DNA from: RYN-230 sp963718305
GTDB taxonomy: Bacteria; Actinomycetota; Actinomycetes; Streptosporangiales; Streptosporangiaceae
DNA: 64,000 nucleotides
Reading direction: 5' to 3'
Assembly: GCA_963718305.1 (NCBI GenBank)
Contig: CAVQZG010000012.1
Coordinates: 186,001 to 250,000, forward strand
Shown: positions 15,382 through 23,643 of the stretch, piece after piece
Numbering within the stretch: the first letter of the stretch is position 1
Layout of the letters: every line of letters starts with the position of its first letter
The notes under the pieces: generated by a model
Databases searched by the model: none
Seen by the model: the letters and a program-made list of their open reading frames with translations, nothing else
What the model was told of the DNA's origin: nothing
Translations under genes and position numbers: made by a program

Positions 15382-16289
15382 GGATGGCAACCCAGACCGC
15401 CCAGCCGGGCGGGATCACGGCCCCGGACGAAGGCCTGGCCGCCCAGATCCGGGTCGCGGTGCCGGAGCGGAGCCTGCGCTCCGACCTGCGCGCGGTGAGC
15501 ATCGTGTGGCGCCGCGAGATGATCCGATTCCGCCGGGACAGGTTGCGGGCCATTACGTCGCTGATCCAGCCGCTGCTGTTCCTGCTGGTCCTCGGCACCG
15601 GCCTGTCCTCGCTCGCCGGGCGCAACTTCCCGTCCGGGGTGGACTTCAAGACGTTCATCTTCCCGGGCGTGCTGGCCATGTCCGTGCTGTTCACCGCGGT
15701 ATTCTCGGCCGCTTCGATCGTCTGGGACCGGGAGTTCGGGTTCCTGCGGGAGATGCTGGTCGCGCCGGTCAGCCGGGCTGCGATCGTGATCGGCAAGTGC
15801 CTGGGCGGCGCGACCATCGCCACCTTCCAGGGCATCGTGATGCTGTGCCTGGCCTGGATAGCCCACGTGCCCTACAACCCGGTGCTGATCATCACGCTGA
15901 TCGGGGAGTTGCTGCTGCTGTCCTTCACGATCACCGCGTTCGGGGTGATGATGGCGGCCCGGATCACCCAGTTCCAGGCGTTCATGGCGCTGACCCAGAT
16001 GCTGGTCCTGCCGCTGTTCTTCCTGTCGGGAGCCCTTTACCCGCTGGCCGGGCTGCCTGGCTGGCTGAGCGTGCTGACCAGGATCGATCCGCTGACGTAT
16101 GTGGTCGGCCCGATGCGGCACGCGGTGTTCTCGCACCTGAACATCGACCCGGTCGCGCTCGCCCATCTGTCGCCCGGGATCACCTGGAACGGCTGGCTGG
16201 TGCCGATCTGGCTGTCGCTGACCATCGTGGCGGTGATGGGGCTGGGCATGCTCGGCATCGCAATCGCGGAGTTCAGCAAGACGGAGTAG
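15378..16289 (+). CDS. DrrB-type ABC-2 exporter permease
   Basis: 303 residues from ATG 15378, overlapping the ATPase stop. Six membrane segments with the ABC-2 features RREMIRFRRDRLRAITSLIQ before the first helix, and WDREFGFLREMLVAPVSRAA as the intracellular coupling motif. LPLFFLSGALYPLAGLP before helix 5 is typical of DrrB/NodJ permeases. With the ATPase it forms a multidrug or antibiotic-type exporter. Substrate unknown. Confidence 0.92.
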   Translation: MRMATQTAQPGGITAPDEGLAAQIRVAVPERSLRSDLRAVSIVWRREMIRFRRDRLRAITSLIQPLLFLLVLGTGLSSLAGRNFPSGVDFKTFIFPGVLAMSVLFTAVFSAASIVWDREFGFLREMLVAPVSRAAIVIGKCLGGATIATFQGIVMLCLAWIAHVPYNPVLIITLIGELLLLSFTITAFGVMMAARITQFQAFMALTQMLVLPLFFLSGALYPLAGLPGWLSVLTRIDPLTYVVGPMRHAVFSHLNIDPVALAHLSPGITWNGWLVPIWLSLTIVAVMGLGMLGIAIAEFSKTE

Positions 16290-16382
16290 GTCGCTGAGGG
16301 GCGTGGTTACCCGCCTTTGGCATCTGTCAACGCGCCGGAACCCACATTCGCCTGCCGGCTCCCGCCGACGTACGTTGGAGGG

Positions 16383-16769
16383 GTGAAACCCACCACCGGG
16401 GCGCGCCGTCACCGCGCGTACCTCGTCACGGAGGCACAGCCGCCTCTGTCGGCGGACATTGCCTCACGGCAGCGCCGCTACCTGATCATGATGGGAATCC
16501 GGATCGCTTGTTTTGCGGCCACGATTGCCCTGTTCGCCGCCGGCGCGGGGTGGTGGGCGGCGATTCCCGCGGTGGGCGCTATCACCATCCCCTATTTCGC
16601 CGTAGTGATCGCCAACGGCGGCCGCGAGCCCGCTAGCACCACGGGTTTTCGGGCCTACCAGCCACGGTTGCCAGAACGCTACATCCCCCCGGACGCAGCC
16701 GGGTGGCCTGCTGGGAGGCCAGGCCCCGGAGGAGGCATCCCCCGGGCCCCAGCCGCCCCCGTCGTTTAG
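16383..16769 (+). CDS. DUF3099 two-helix membrane protein
   Basis: 128 residues from GTG 16383. TACGTT lies 6 bp upstream, so the mRNA is probably leaderless. YLVTEAQPPLSADIASRQRRYLIMMG leads into two close membrane helices (IACFAATIALFAAGAGWWAAIP and VGAITIPYFAVVIANGG), then a Pro/Arg-rich tail. This matches the DUF3099 family found across actinomycetes, whose function is unknown. It follows the DrrAB genes by 93 bp but has its own promoter. Confidence 0.75.
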   Translation: MKPTTGARRHRAYLVTEAQPPLSADIASRQRRYLIMMGIRIACFAATIALFAAGAGWWAAIPAVGAITIPYFAVVIANGGREPASTTGFRAYQPRLPERYIPPDAAGWPAGRPGPGGGIPRAPAAPVV

Positions 16770-16858
16770 CCCGGAAACAGACCCTGAAAAGCAGCCTGGA
16801 AACGGCTGAACGACCGAGCAAGACGGGGTGCGTGACCCGATCTGCTCGGATTCCGGTC

Positions 16859-16888
16859 TTGACGCACAAGGGGGGGTTTCGGTGTAAC
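16859..16888 (+). promoter_or_regulatory. Promoter of the 6C-type small RNA
   Basis: TTGACG at 16859-16864 and TGTAAC at 16883-16888 are 18 bp apart and are among the best -35/-10 pairs in the window. Transcription would start near 16895, immediately before the first hairpin. Confidence 0.65.
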
Positions 16889-16895
16889 ATGCATA

Positions 16896-17006
16896 GCGGT
16901 GCTCTGGTCCCCCGTCGGAGCACCTGCCGGCGTTCCGGGCCCCCGTCGGAACGCCGATGAATGCGACGCCGGGTGGTTTGCCCCCGTAGCCACCCGGCGT
17001 CGCTCT
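16896..17006 (+). ncRNA. 6C-type small RNA with three C-loop hairpins
   Basis: Three consecutive hairpins follow a strong promoter. Stem 1 pairs 16898-16904 with 16918-16924, stem 2 pairs 16929-16936 with 16948-16955, and stem 3 pairs 16963-16976 with 16990-17003; all are perfect (7, 8 and 14 bp). The loops are TGGTCCCCCGTCG, GGGCCCCCGTC and TTTGCCCCCGTAG, so each carries CCCCCGT. Two C-loop hairpins define the actinobacterial 6C RNA family, an abundant stress- and growth-phase-linked regulator thought to pair through its C-rich loops with G-rich ribosome-binding sites. The third, long hairpin probably doubles as the terminator. No ORF is present. Confidence 0.8.
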
Positions 17007-17054
17007 ATGCTCGCGAGCCTTCGGTCGCCTGCGCCAACGGCTCGCAGTATTTAC

Positions 17055-17074
17055 CCGGGGGGACGACCCCCCGG
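17055..17074. terminator. GC-rich hairpin with C-rich flank after the small RNA
   Basis: CCGGGGGG, loop ACGA, CCCCCCGG forms an 8-bp perfect stem, followed by a further C-run region to about 17110. A weaker 7-bp stem (GCGAGCC with GGCTCGC) lies at about 17013-17045. These could terminate the small RNA or the convergent FMN-oxidase transcript. The rest of 17010-17197 shows nothing else recognisable. Confidence 0.45.
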
Positions 17075-17197
17075 ACCCCCCGAAGCGCGCTCCGCGCACC
17101 CCCCCGGGCGCTCGCCAGCTTGCCCGGTTTTGGAAGCCCCTGACCTCTCGCTGGACACGGCGTTGAGTCGAACTTAGCGACTTATCGATAGATCGAC

Positions 17198-18283
17198 CTA
17201 CCCCTGAACGTGCGGCGGGTCAGCCGACGTTGTGGCCCCTGGGTCCAGGGGGGCGGTCAGGCCGGGAAGCTCGTCCAGCGCGGCGGCGCCGGCCAGCGCC
17301 ATGACGTGGGCCAGGCCGTCAGTCAGGCCGTCCAGCCAGGCCTGTACGCCATCCGCCCCGCCGCAGGCCAGGGCCCACAGCACGGGGCGGCCCACGAACA
17401 CCAGCCCGGCGCCCAGCGCGAGCCCGGCCAGCACGTGCTCGGGGGTCCGCACGCCGCCGTCCACGTACACCGGACGGCCCGCCGCGGCGGCCAGCACGGC
17501 GGGCAGGGCCAGGGCGGTGGGCATGGCCTGGTCCAGCTGCCTGCCACCGTGGTTGGACACGATGACCGCGGCTGCGCCAGCCGCCAGGCAGGCGGCGGCG
17601 TCATCGGCCCGCAGCACCCCCTTGACGACTACTGGCAGGCCGCCGCTGATGTCAGCGAGCCAGCCGATGTCGGCCAGGCTGACCGGGACGAACTCCGTGA
17701 CGGCCAGGTCCTCCAGTGGCCCGAGGTTGGCCAGGAAGTCCGGCTCATCGATCAGCCCGTCGCGAGGCATGCGGGCCTTGCGCCCGACCACCGGGGTGTC
17801 CGCCGTGAGGACCAGCGCCTGCGCTCCCGCCGCAGCGGCCCGCCGGACCAGGCGGGCGGTGAGTTCCCGCTCGTACATCAGGTACACCTGGAACCACCAG
17901 CTGCCCCCGCCGTCGGCGACCGCCGCGGCCACGTCCTCGATGCGGCGCGTGCTCCGGCTGGACAGCACGAACAGGGCCCCGGCCCGGGCGGCGCCCGACG
18001 CCGTGGCTATCTCCCCCTGGGGGTGGGCGAGCCGGTGGAAGGCGGTCGGGGCCACCGCGATCGGGGTGCGCAGGTGCAGGTTCAGCGGGTGGCCCAGCCG
18101 CACGCTGGTCTGGACGGCCGAGACGTCGCGCAGCACCCGGGGCAGGAACCGGACCCGGCGCCAGGCCTCGCCGTTGGCCCGGAGGGTCACCTCGCCACCG
18201 GAACCCCCGGCGTAGTACTCATAGACCTCAGGGCGAAGCAGCTCTCGGGCCTGCCGCTCAAGCTCGGAAACGTCAGCAGTCAC
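17198..18283 (-). CDS. FMN-dependent alpha-hydroxy acid oxidase/dehydrogenase
   Basis: 361 residues from GTG 18283; an upstream ATG at 18340 would add a non-conserved stretch. The TIM-barrel family pattern is complete: YEYYAGGSGGEVTL near the N-terminus, PTAFHRLAHPQGE, FQVYLM, LVLTADTPVVG, VVKGV (FMN Lys), the catalytic His-Gly-Gly-Arg in VSNHGGRQLD, and DGGVRTPEHVLAGLALGA for phosphate binding. Such enzymes oxidise L-lactate, glycolate, mandelate or similar acids with O2 or a quinone as acceptor. The specific substrate is not evident. No operon partners; dodecin lies divergently 89 bp away. Confidence 0.88.
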   Translation of the reverse strand: MTADVSELERQARELLRPEVYEYYAGGSGGEVTLRANGEAWRRVRFLPRVLRDVSAVQTSVRLGHPLNLHLRTPIAVAPTAFHRLAHPQGEIATASGAARAGALFVLSSRSTRRIEDVAAAVADGGGSWWFQVYLMYERELTARLVRRAAAAGAQALVLTADTPVVGRKARMPRDGLIDEPDFLANLGPLEDLAVTEFVPVSLADIGWLADISGGLPVVVKGVLRADDAAACLAAGAAAVIVSNHGGRQLDQAMPTALALPAVLAAAAGRPVYVDGGVRTPEHVLAGLALGAGLVFVGRPVLWALACGGADGVQAWLDGLTDGLAHVMALAGAAALDELPGLTAPLDPGATTSADPPHVQG

Positions 18284-18372
18284 ACCGGAACACCCTGCCG
18301 GAACGCCGGGTGGGACGCCAGTCCCGCGAGCGGGACCCACTTCCCGGATTTCACTAACCCTGTGGAGGGGCC

Positions 18373-18585
18373 ATGACCGAACGTACCTACCGCGTCACCG
18401 AGATCGTCGGCACGTCGCCGGACGGGATCGAGCCCGCCATCCGCAACGCGGTGCACCGGGCCGGGCAGACTCTGCGGCACCTGGACTGGTTCGAGGTCAC
18501 CCAGGTGCGCGGGCAGATCACCGACGGTGAGGTGGCGCACTTCCAGGTCGGCCTGAAGGTGGGTTTCCGCCTCGAAGACAGCTAA
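18373..18585 (+). CDS. Dodecin flavin-binding protein
   Basis: 70 residues from ATG 18373 with GGAGGGG 5 bp upstream. The sequence RVTEIVGTSPDGIEPAIRNAV, DWFEVTQVRGQI and VAHFQVGLKVGFRLED is the standard dodecin fold: one helix on a three-stranded sheet, assembling into a hollow dodecamer that stores flavin or coenzyme A; Trp in LDWFEV stacks on the flavin. It lies divergent to the FMN-dependent oxidase, a suggestive pairing. Its TAA stop overlaps the TAG stop of the convergent MarR gene by 2 bp, so there is no room for a terminator between them. Confidence 0.93.
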   Translation: MTERTYRVTEIVGTSPDGIEPAIRNAVHRAGQTLRHLDWFEVTQVRGQITDGEVAHFQVGLKVGFRLEDS

Positions 18586-19007
18586 CCGCTGAGGTGGGAC
18601 AGCAGGTCCGTGAGCTGGCGGAGCTGCTCGTTCGTGAGGGCCCGGAGCGCCGGGGGTGGCTCGCTGAGGATGCGGTCGGCCGCCGCGGCGGCGTCCCGGC
18701 CGGCTGGAGTCAGGCTGACCAGCTTGCTGCGCCCGTCGCTGGGGTGCGGGCGGCGTTCGACGAAGCCGAGCGCCGCCAGCTTGTCGACGATGATCGTCGC
18801 GTACGGGCGGTCGACCCCGTGGGCCTCGGCGAGCTGAGCGAGCGTCATCGGCTGCTCGCGGAGCAGGAACAGCACCCGGATCCGCCCGCTGCCGGCGCCC
18901 AGGTTCAGCTCCCGCTGAAGCTCGCCATGGTGGTTGTGGGCCTCGACGAACCGCTGCATCAGTTGCCACGCCGCCGTGGGCAGGTCAGGTGACGGGGACG
19001 TGGTCAT
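18582..19007 (-). CDS. MarR-family transcriptional regulator
   Basis: 141 residues from ATG 19007, overlapping the end of the efflux gene by 23 bp. The winged helix-turn-helix is typical: IRVLFLLREQPMTLAQLAEA, recognition region DRPYATIIVDKLAALGFVER, wing RRPHPSDGRSKLVSLTPAGR. It is cotranscribed with the upstream MFS efflux gene and very likely represses their shared promoter; a TAGTT-N10-AACTA inverted repeat covers the -10 there. An inducing drug would release it. Confidence 0.9.
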   Translation of the reverse strand: MTTSPSPDLPTAAWQLMQRFVEAHNHHGELQRELNLGAGSGRIRVLFLLREQPMTLAQLAEAHGVDRPYATIIVDKLAALGFVERRPHPSDGRSKLVSLTPAGRDAAAAADRILSEPPPALRALTNEQLRQLTDLLSHLSG

Positions 19008-20439
19008 GGGCGCGGCTTTCTGCTGGCGGTCCGATGAGCAGGTCATGGGTGCGCTGCGCGCTGCGGCGGGCCCGCCGGCTGGTCGAGACCAGGCCGGTGA
19101 CGACCACCGTCACCCCGCACGCTCCGATAACGATCCACCCGGCGTGGCTCGCCGTCGTGTACCCGGCGGCATCGCGGCCGGCTACGAGCGTACCGGTGAC
19201 GGCGACGCCGAGCGTGGCGCCGACCTGGCGGCTGGTCGAGGCGACCGAGGCCGCCACCCCGGCCTGCGCGCGCGGCATGCCTGACATGGCGGTGTTGGAG
19301 ATGGGCGGGTTGACGAACCCGAAGCCGACCCCGAAGACGACGTAGACGACGGCGAGTTCGGCGATCGGGGTGGCCGCGGTCAGGGTGACGAGGACCGCGG
19401 CCCCGGCCGCGATGGCGGTTCCGGCGGTGACGAGCGCCCAGCGCCCGCGTCCGGCGGCGACCAGCCGGCCGGACAGCGGCGCGGTCGCGGCGGTGGTGGC
19501 CGCCATGGGCAGGATCAGCAGGCCGGCCAGGAGGGGGGAGTACCCCCGCGCGGTCTGCAGGTAGAGGGTGTTGAGGAAGAGGAAGCCGCCCATGGCGGCG
19601 AAGGCGGCCAGCGCGATCACCGTCGCCCCGGAGAACGGTGCCGAGGCGAAGAACCGGACATCGATGAGCGGCTCACGCCGGTGCAGTTCGGTGACGACCA
19701 GGCCGGCCGCCGCGACCAGGGCGGCCAGGAAGCAGCCGACGATGAGCGGTGAGCCCCAGCCGTGCCGCGGTCCCTCGATGATGCCTGCGGTGATCCCGGC
19801 CAGCAGGATGATGACGAGAACCTGGGCGACCGGGTCCAGGCGCCGGGGCCGGGGCGCCCGCGACTCAGGCACGAACCGCTGGGTCAAGGCGATGGCGGCC
19901 AGGCCGACGGGCACGTTGACCCAGAAGATGGCCCGCCATCCGACCGCGGAGACCAGCGCGCCGCCGAGCACCGGCCCGACCGCGAGGCTGAGCCCGATGA
20001 CGCTGCCCCAGACGCCGATGGCGCGGGCCCGCTGGGCGGGCTCGGTGAAGGTGTTCACGATGATCGCCATCGCGACCGGGTTGAGCATGGACCCGCCGAC
20101 GGCCTGGATCATGCGGAACACCACCAGCCAGCCGAGGCCGGGGGCCAGGCTGCACAGCAGCGACCCGATGGTGAACAGCAGCAGGCCGAGCTGGAAGATC
20201 CGGCGGCGGCCCAGCCGGTCCGCGAGCGAGCCGGACAGCATCAGCAGGCTGGCCAGCACCAGCGTGTATGCGTCGACGGTCCACTGCAGGCCCCCGATGG
20301 AGGCGCCGAAGCTGCGCTGGATGGCGGGCAGGGCGATGTTGACGATGGTGACGTCGACACCGACGACGAACAGGCTGAGGCAGCACGTGGCGAGGATGAT
20401 GCCAGGGCGGCGTGCCGTAGCCGAAGTAGTTGTAGTCAC
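18985..20439 (-). CDS. MFS drug efflux transporter, DHA2 (EmrB/QacA) family
   Basis: 484 residues from GTG 20439, with 14 predicted membrane helices. Family motifs are present: DVTIVNIALPAIQRSFG in helix 1, SGSLADRLGRRRIFQLG (motif A), and GPVLGGALVSAVGWRAIFWVNVPVG (motif C and following). It exports drugs or other hydrophobic compounds by proton antiport across the cytoplasmic membrane. TATAAC lies 6 bp upstream of the GTG, so the mRNA is probably leaderless, and the -10 is inside a MarR-type operator. The MarR gene is downstream in the same operon. Confidence 0.93.
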   Translation of the reverse strand: MTTTTSATARRPGIILATCCLSLFVVGVDVTIVNIALPAIQRSFGASIGGLQWTVDAYTLVLASLLMLSGSLADRLGRRRIFQLGLLLFTIGSLLCSLAPGLGWLVVFRMIQAVGGSMLNPVAMAIIVNTFTEPAQRARAIGVWGSVIGLSLAVGPVLGGALVSAVGWRAIFWVNVPVGLAAIALTQRFVPESRAPRPRRLDPVAQVLVIILLAGITAGIIEGPRHGWGSPLIVGCFLAALVAAAGLVVTELHRREPLIDVRFFASAPFSGATVIALAAFAAMGGFLFLNTLYLQTARGYSPLLAGLLILPMAATTAATAPLSGRLVAAGRGRWALVTAGTAIAAGAAVLVTLTAATPIAELAVVYVVFGVGFGFVNPPISNTAMSGMPRAQAGVAASVASTSRQVGATLGVAVTGTLVAGRDAAGYTTASHAGWIVIGACGVTVVVTGLVSTSRRARRSAQRTHDLLIGPPAESRAHDHVPVT

Positions 20440-20443
20440 ACAC

Positions 20444-20463
20444 TAGTTATATCAACACAACTA
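20444..20463 (-). promoter_or_regulatory. Probable MarR operator overlapping the efflux promoter
   Basis: A TAGTT-N10-AACTA inverted repeat ends 5 bp before the GTG start of the efflux gene. It contains TATAAC (20451-20446 on the minus strand), the likely -10. Binding by the operon's own MarR protein would block RNA polymerase directly. Confidence 0.6.
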
Positions 20464-20493
20464 CTCTCGGCCAAGCCCTCAGCGGAAGGCGTG

Positions 20494-20522
20494 CCTCGGT
20501 TAGCTGGCCTGGCTAACCGAGG
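20494..20522 (-). terminator. Hairpin spanning the tldE stop codon
   Basis: Perfect 11-bp stem (20494-20504 with 20512-20522) and a 7-nt loop; the TAA stop of tldE lies inside one arm. It probably terminates the tldD-tldE transcript just before the efflux promoter, which is on the same strand downstream. Confidence 0.6.
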
Positions 20523-21951
20523 ACATGTTGAAGCCCTCGACCCGGACCGGGGGCATCGCGCACCGGGTGAAGTAGTCACCCCACTCGCGGGGGAGCGCGG
20601 GAACGGTCGCGCCGACCTCGGCGAGCCGGCCCAGCATGCCGACCGGGCTCTCGTTGAAGCGGAAGTTGTTCACCGCTCCGGTGACCTCGCCGTTTTCCAC
20701 TAGGTAGATGCCGTCCCGGGTCAGCCCGGTCAGCAGCAGGGTCTGCGGGTCCACCTCGCGGATGTACCAGAGGCAGGTGAGCAGGAGGCCCCGCCCGGTG
20801 CCGGCCACCATCTCATCCAGGGACGCCGCCGCACCCGGCGGACCCTGCAGGGCGAGGTTGTCGACGCCGGGAGTGACCGGCAGCCCGGAAAGGTCCGCGG
20901 TATGCCGGGTCTGGATGAGGGCGGCCAGTTCGCCGTCGTGGATCCAGTCGGTGGGCCCAAGCCCGAACCCGTTGTCGAAGATGGAGGCATCGCGGCGCGA
21001 GGCGTGCGCCACGACGAACGGGGAGCTTTCCAGCCCGGGCAGGGCCGGGTCGCTGTAGAGCCTCAGCGGGAGGCTGGCCAGCCGCTCACCGACCCGGGTG
21101 CCGCCCCCGGGCTTACTGAACACGCTGCGCCCGTCCAGTGCGTCCTTGGCCCCGGCTGACCAGTACATGTAGACGAGCAGGTCGGCCAGGGCCCCGGGCG
21201 GAAGCAGCGTCTCGTACCGGCCGGGCGGCAGGTCGATCTTCCGCTGGGCCCAGTCCAGCCGCTGCCGCAGGCCGGCGTCCAGCGCGGCGACGTCGACGTC
21301 GGTGAAGTCCTTGGTGCCGCAGCCCGCCCAGGCCGAGCGGGCCAGGTCGGCGGACTTCGCGTTCATCTCGACCTTGCCGGTCGGCTGATCGTGGCGCAGC
21401 CGCAGGCCGGTCGAGGTGCCCAGGAACGTGCCGGTCAGGGAGTGCTCGGCGTACCCGTACAGCTTGCGCGCGCCGGCCTGCGCGGCCTCGAACGCGCCGC
21501 CCAGTTCCGCCGCGAACCCGCTGAACACCCCGATCTCGGTGCTCGCCACCGGATCGTCCCAGTGGCCCGCGCCCGAGATGTTCTTCACCGCATCGTCGCC
21601 CGGCCCTAGCAGCGGCTCGGCATCCTCTACCGGGGTGCCGTCGGCGGCGGCCTGCTCGGCTTCCCGGACCACGTCCTCCACCTGGTCGTCGCGCACGCCC
21701 GCCCGCGACACCACGCCCACGCTCGGCCCGGCCGCACGCCGGCTGACCGCGATCACCGTCAGCTGCCGGGAGCGCGAGACACCGTTGGTGGTAAGCGTGT
21801 TGCCAGCCCAGCGCAGGTTCGCGGTGGAGCTTTCGTCGGCGATCACGATGCAGTCGTCGGAGCGGGCCGCGGCCAGCGCGCGCTCCACGGTGTCTTGCGG
21901 AGCCGTGGTGTGCGGCCCGGTGGTGTGCGGCCCTGCATCCTGCGGGGTCAT
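20500..21951 (-). CDS. tldE: TldE/PmbA-like metallopeptidase subunit
   Basis: 483 residues from ATG 21951, overlapping the tldD stop as ATGA. The fold is recognisable from RWAGNTLTTNGVSRSRQLTV near the N-terminus, FLGTSTGLRLRHDQPTGKVE mid-protein and the C-terminal VENGEVTGAVNNFRFNESPV. TldD and TldE form a heterodimeric zinc protease that trims unfolded peptides, including modified peptide natural products and the CcdA antitoxin in enterobacteria; TldE lacks the zinc-binding motif. The N-terminus has a short in-frame repeat, TGPHTTGPHTT, from two 15-bp units. Confidence 0.9.
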   Translation of the reverse strand: MTPQDAGPHTTGPHTTAPQDTVERALAAARSDDCIVIADESSTANLRWAGNTLTTNGVSRSRQLTVIAVSRRAAGPSVGVVSRAGVRDDQVEDVVREAEQAAADGTPVEDAEPLLGPGDDAVKNISGAGHWDDPVASTEIGVFSGFAAELGGAFEAAQAGARKLYGYAEHSLTGTFLGTSTGLRLRHDQPTGKVEMNAKSADLARSAWAGCGTKDFTDVDVAALDAGLRQRLDWAQRKIDLPPGRYETLLPPGALADLLVYMYWSAGAKDALDGRSVFSKPGGGTRVGERLASLPLRLYSDPALPGLESSPFVVAHASRRDASIFDNGFGLGPTDWIHDGELAALIQTRHTADLSGLPVTPGVDNLALQGPPGAAASLDEMVAGTGRGLLLTCLWYIREVDPQTLLLTGLTRDGIYLVENGEVTGAVNNFRFNESPVGMLGRLAEVGATVPALPREWGDYFTRCAMPPVRVEGFNMSSVSQAS

Positions 21952-23537
21952 GCCCCCTCCTCCGCGGTATTGAGCACCCGGACCCCGCGCATGAGCGCCG
22001 AGGGGCAGCCGTGGCTCACCGGGGCGACCTGCCCCGGCTGGCCCTTCCCGCAGTTGAACGCGCCCTCGAGCACGTACGTCTGCGGGCCGCCCACGGCTTC
22101 CATGGAGTTCCAGAAGTCGGTCGTGGTGGCCTGGTAGGCCACGTCGCGCAGCTGGCCGTCCAGCCGGCCATTGGTGATCTTGTAGAACCGCTGCCCGGTG
22201 AACTGGAAGTTGTACCGCTGCATGTCGATGGACCAGCTCTTGTCGCCCTCGATGTAGATCCCGTCGGTCACCCCGGCGATCAGCTCGTCGGTGCCGGGGC
22301 CGTCCTGGGCGGGCTGCAGCGAGACATTGGCCATGCGCTGGATGGGCATGTGGCCGGGGGAGTCGGCGAACGCGCAGCCGTTGGACCGGCCGAACCCGGT
22401 GAGCTGGGCGATGCGGCGGTCGAGCTGGTAGCCGCGCAGCACGCCGCCGGAGATCAGGTCCCAGGACTGGGCCGCGACGCCCTCATCGTCGTAGCCCACC
22501 GTGGCCAGGCCGTGCGGCACGGTGCGGTCGCCGGTGACCCGCATCGGCGGCGAGCCGTACTGGAGGCTGCCCAGTTTGTCCAGGGTCGCAAACGAGGTCC
22601 CGGCGTAGGCCGCCTCGTAGCCGAGCACCCGGTCGAGCTCGGTGGCATGCCCGATCGACTCGTGGATCACCAGCCACAGGTTGGACGGGTGAATGACCAG
22701 GTCGTAGCGGCCCGCCTGGACCGCGGGCGCGGCGAGCTTCTCGGCCAGCAGGTCGGGCAGCTGGGCCAGCTCGGCATCGAAATCCCAGCCGGTGCCGGTC
22801 AGGTACTCAAAACCCCGGCCGGCCGGCGGGGCCAGCGTGCGCATGGTCTCGAACCGGCCGCTGGGTTCGACCGCGACCGCGGTGAGCACCGGGTGCAGCC
22901 GCACCCGCTGCTGGATGGCCGTGGTCGCGCCGTCGGAGAAGAACTTGCATTCCCGGACCTGGAGCAGTGAGGCATCCACGTGGTCGATCACCGGGCTGGC
23001 CAGCAGCCGCCCGCTCCAGTCGGACAGCAGGGCCAGCTTGTCCGCGACGCTGACGCTGAACGGATCCTGCTGGTAGGCCGAGACCCAGCTGACATCCCCG
23101 TAGCCCGGCTCGGGCGCGAGCTCGATGCGCTCGGTGTTCATCGCGGCGGCGACCTTGGCCACGTCGATCGCTTCCTCGGCGGCCCGCACCGCGGCCTGCG
23201 GGGTCAGGTCCACCGCGGCGGCAAAGCCCCAGGTGCCGTTCAGCACCACGCGGACGGCCAGGCCCAGCTCGTCCGCATCCAGCAACGTCTCCAGGTGGCC
23301 GTCAGACAGCCCGATCTCCTGGCCCCGGATGCGCTCGGCGCGGAAATCGGCGTGCTCGGCGCCCAGTTCCCGGGCGCGCTGCAGGGCGGCGGCGGAGAAC
23401 TCGCGCAGCGGCAGCCCGGCGAACTCGGGATCGATCTGGTGCCCGTTCCCGGTGCCCCCGCCGGGTGCAATCGGCCCGGGTGCCGCAGGGCCCGGTGCGG
23501 GGCCGCTGGTCTGGTCCTGATGAGTACTGTGCTCCAC
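21948..23537 (-). CDS. tldD: TldD-like zinc metallopeptidase
   Basis: 529 residues; GTG 23537 is chosen because conserved sequence begins soon after it. The catalytic metal motif HESIGHATELD (HExxxH) is intact at about two-thirds of the length, and the C-terminal GYDDEGVAAQSWDLI, SNGCAFADSPGHMPIQRM and ITNGRLDGQLRDVAYQATT are characteristic of TldD. It is the catalytic subunit of the TldDE heterodimer, which degrades short extended peptides inside the complex. A Gly/Pro/Ala-rich N-terminal 25 residues is not part of the fold. First gene of a two-gene operon. Confidence 0.92.
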   Translation of the reverse strand: MEHSTHQDQTSGPAPGPAAPGPIAPGGGTGNGHQIDPEFAGLPLREFSAAALQRARELGAEHADFRAERIRGQEIGLSDGHLETLLDADELGLAVRVVLNGTWGFAAAVDLTPQAAVRAAEEAIDVAKVAAAMNTERIELAPEPGYGDVSWVSAYQQDPFSVSVADKLALLSDWSGRLLASPVIDHVDASLLQVRECKFFSDGATTAIQQRVRLHPVLTAVAVEPSGRFETMRTLAPPAGRGFEYLTGTGWDFDAELAQLPDLLAEKLAAPAVQAGRYDLVIHPSNLWLVIHESIGHATELDRVLGYEAAYAGTSFATLDKLGSLQYGSPPMRVTGDRTVPHGLATVGYDDEGVAAQSWDLISGGVLRGYQLDRRIAQLTGFGRSNGCAFADSPGHMPIQRMANVSLQPAQDGPGTDELIAGVTDGIYIEGDKSWSIDMQRYNFQFTGQRFYKITNGRLDGQLRDVAYQATTTDFWNSMEAVGGPQTYVLEGAFNCGKGQPGQVAPVSHGCPSALMRGVRVLNTAEEGA

Positions 23538-23643
23538 GAGTGGCAACCTATCCCACGCCTGCCGGCCCCAGCCGGGTACGCTCGCCAAGCCGGCCAGTAC
23601 CGGGCCGTGGTATCGATTTGCTGATCAGGAAGAAGGCGCGCCG

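Noticed and set aside
16860..17197. CRISPR-like array in the hairpin region
   Set aside because: Repeated loops are short and embedded in different stems with no regular direct repeats or spacers; a small RNA fits better.
18582..18585. Terminator between dodecin and the MarR gene
   Set aside because: The two stop codons overlap; there is no intergenic sequence to hold one.
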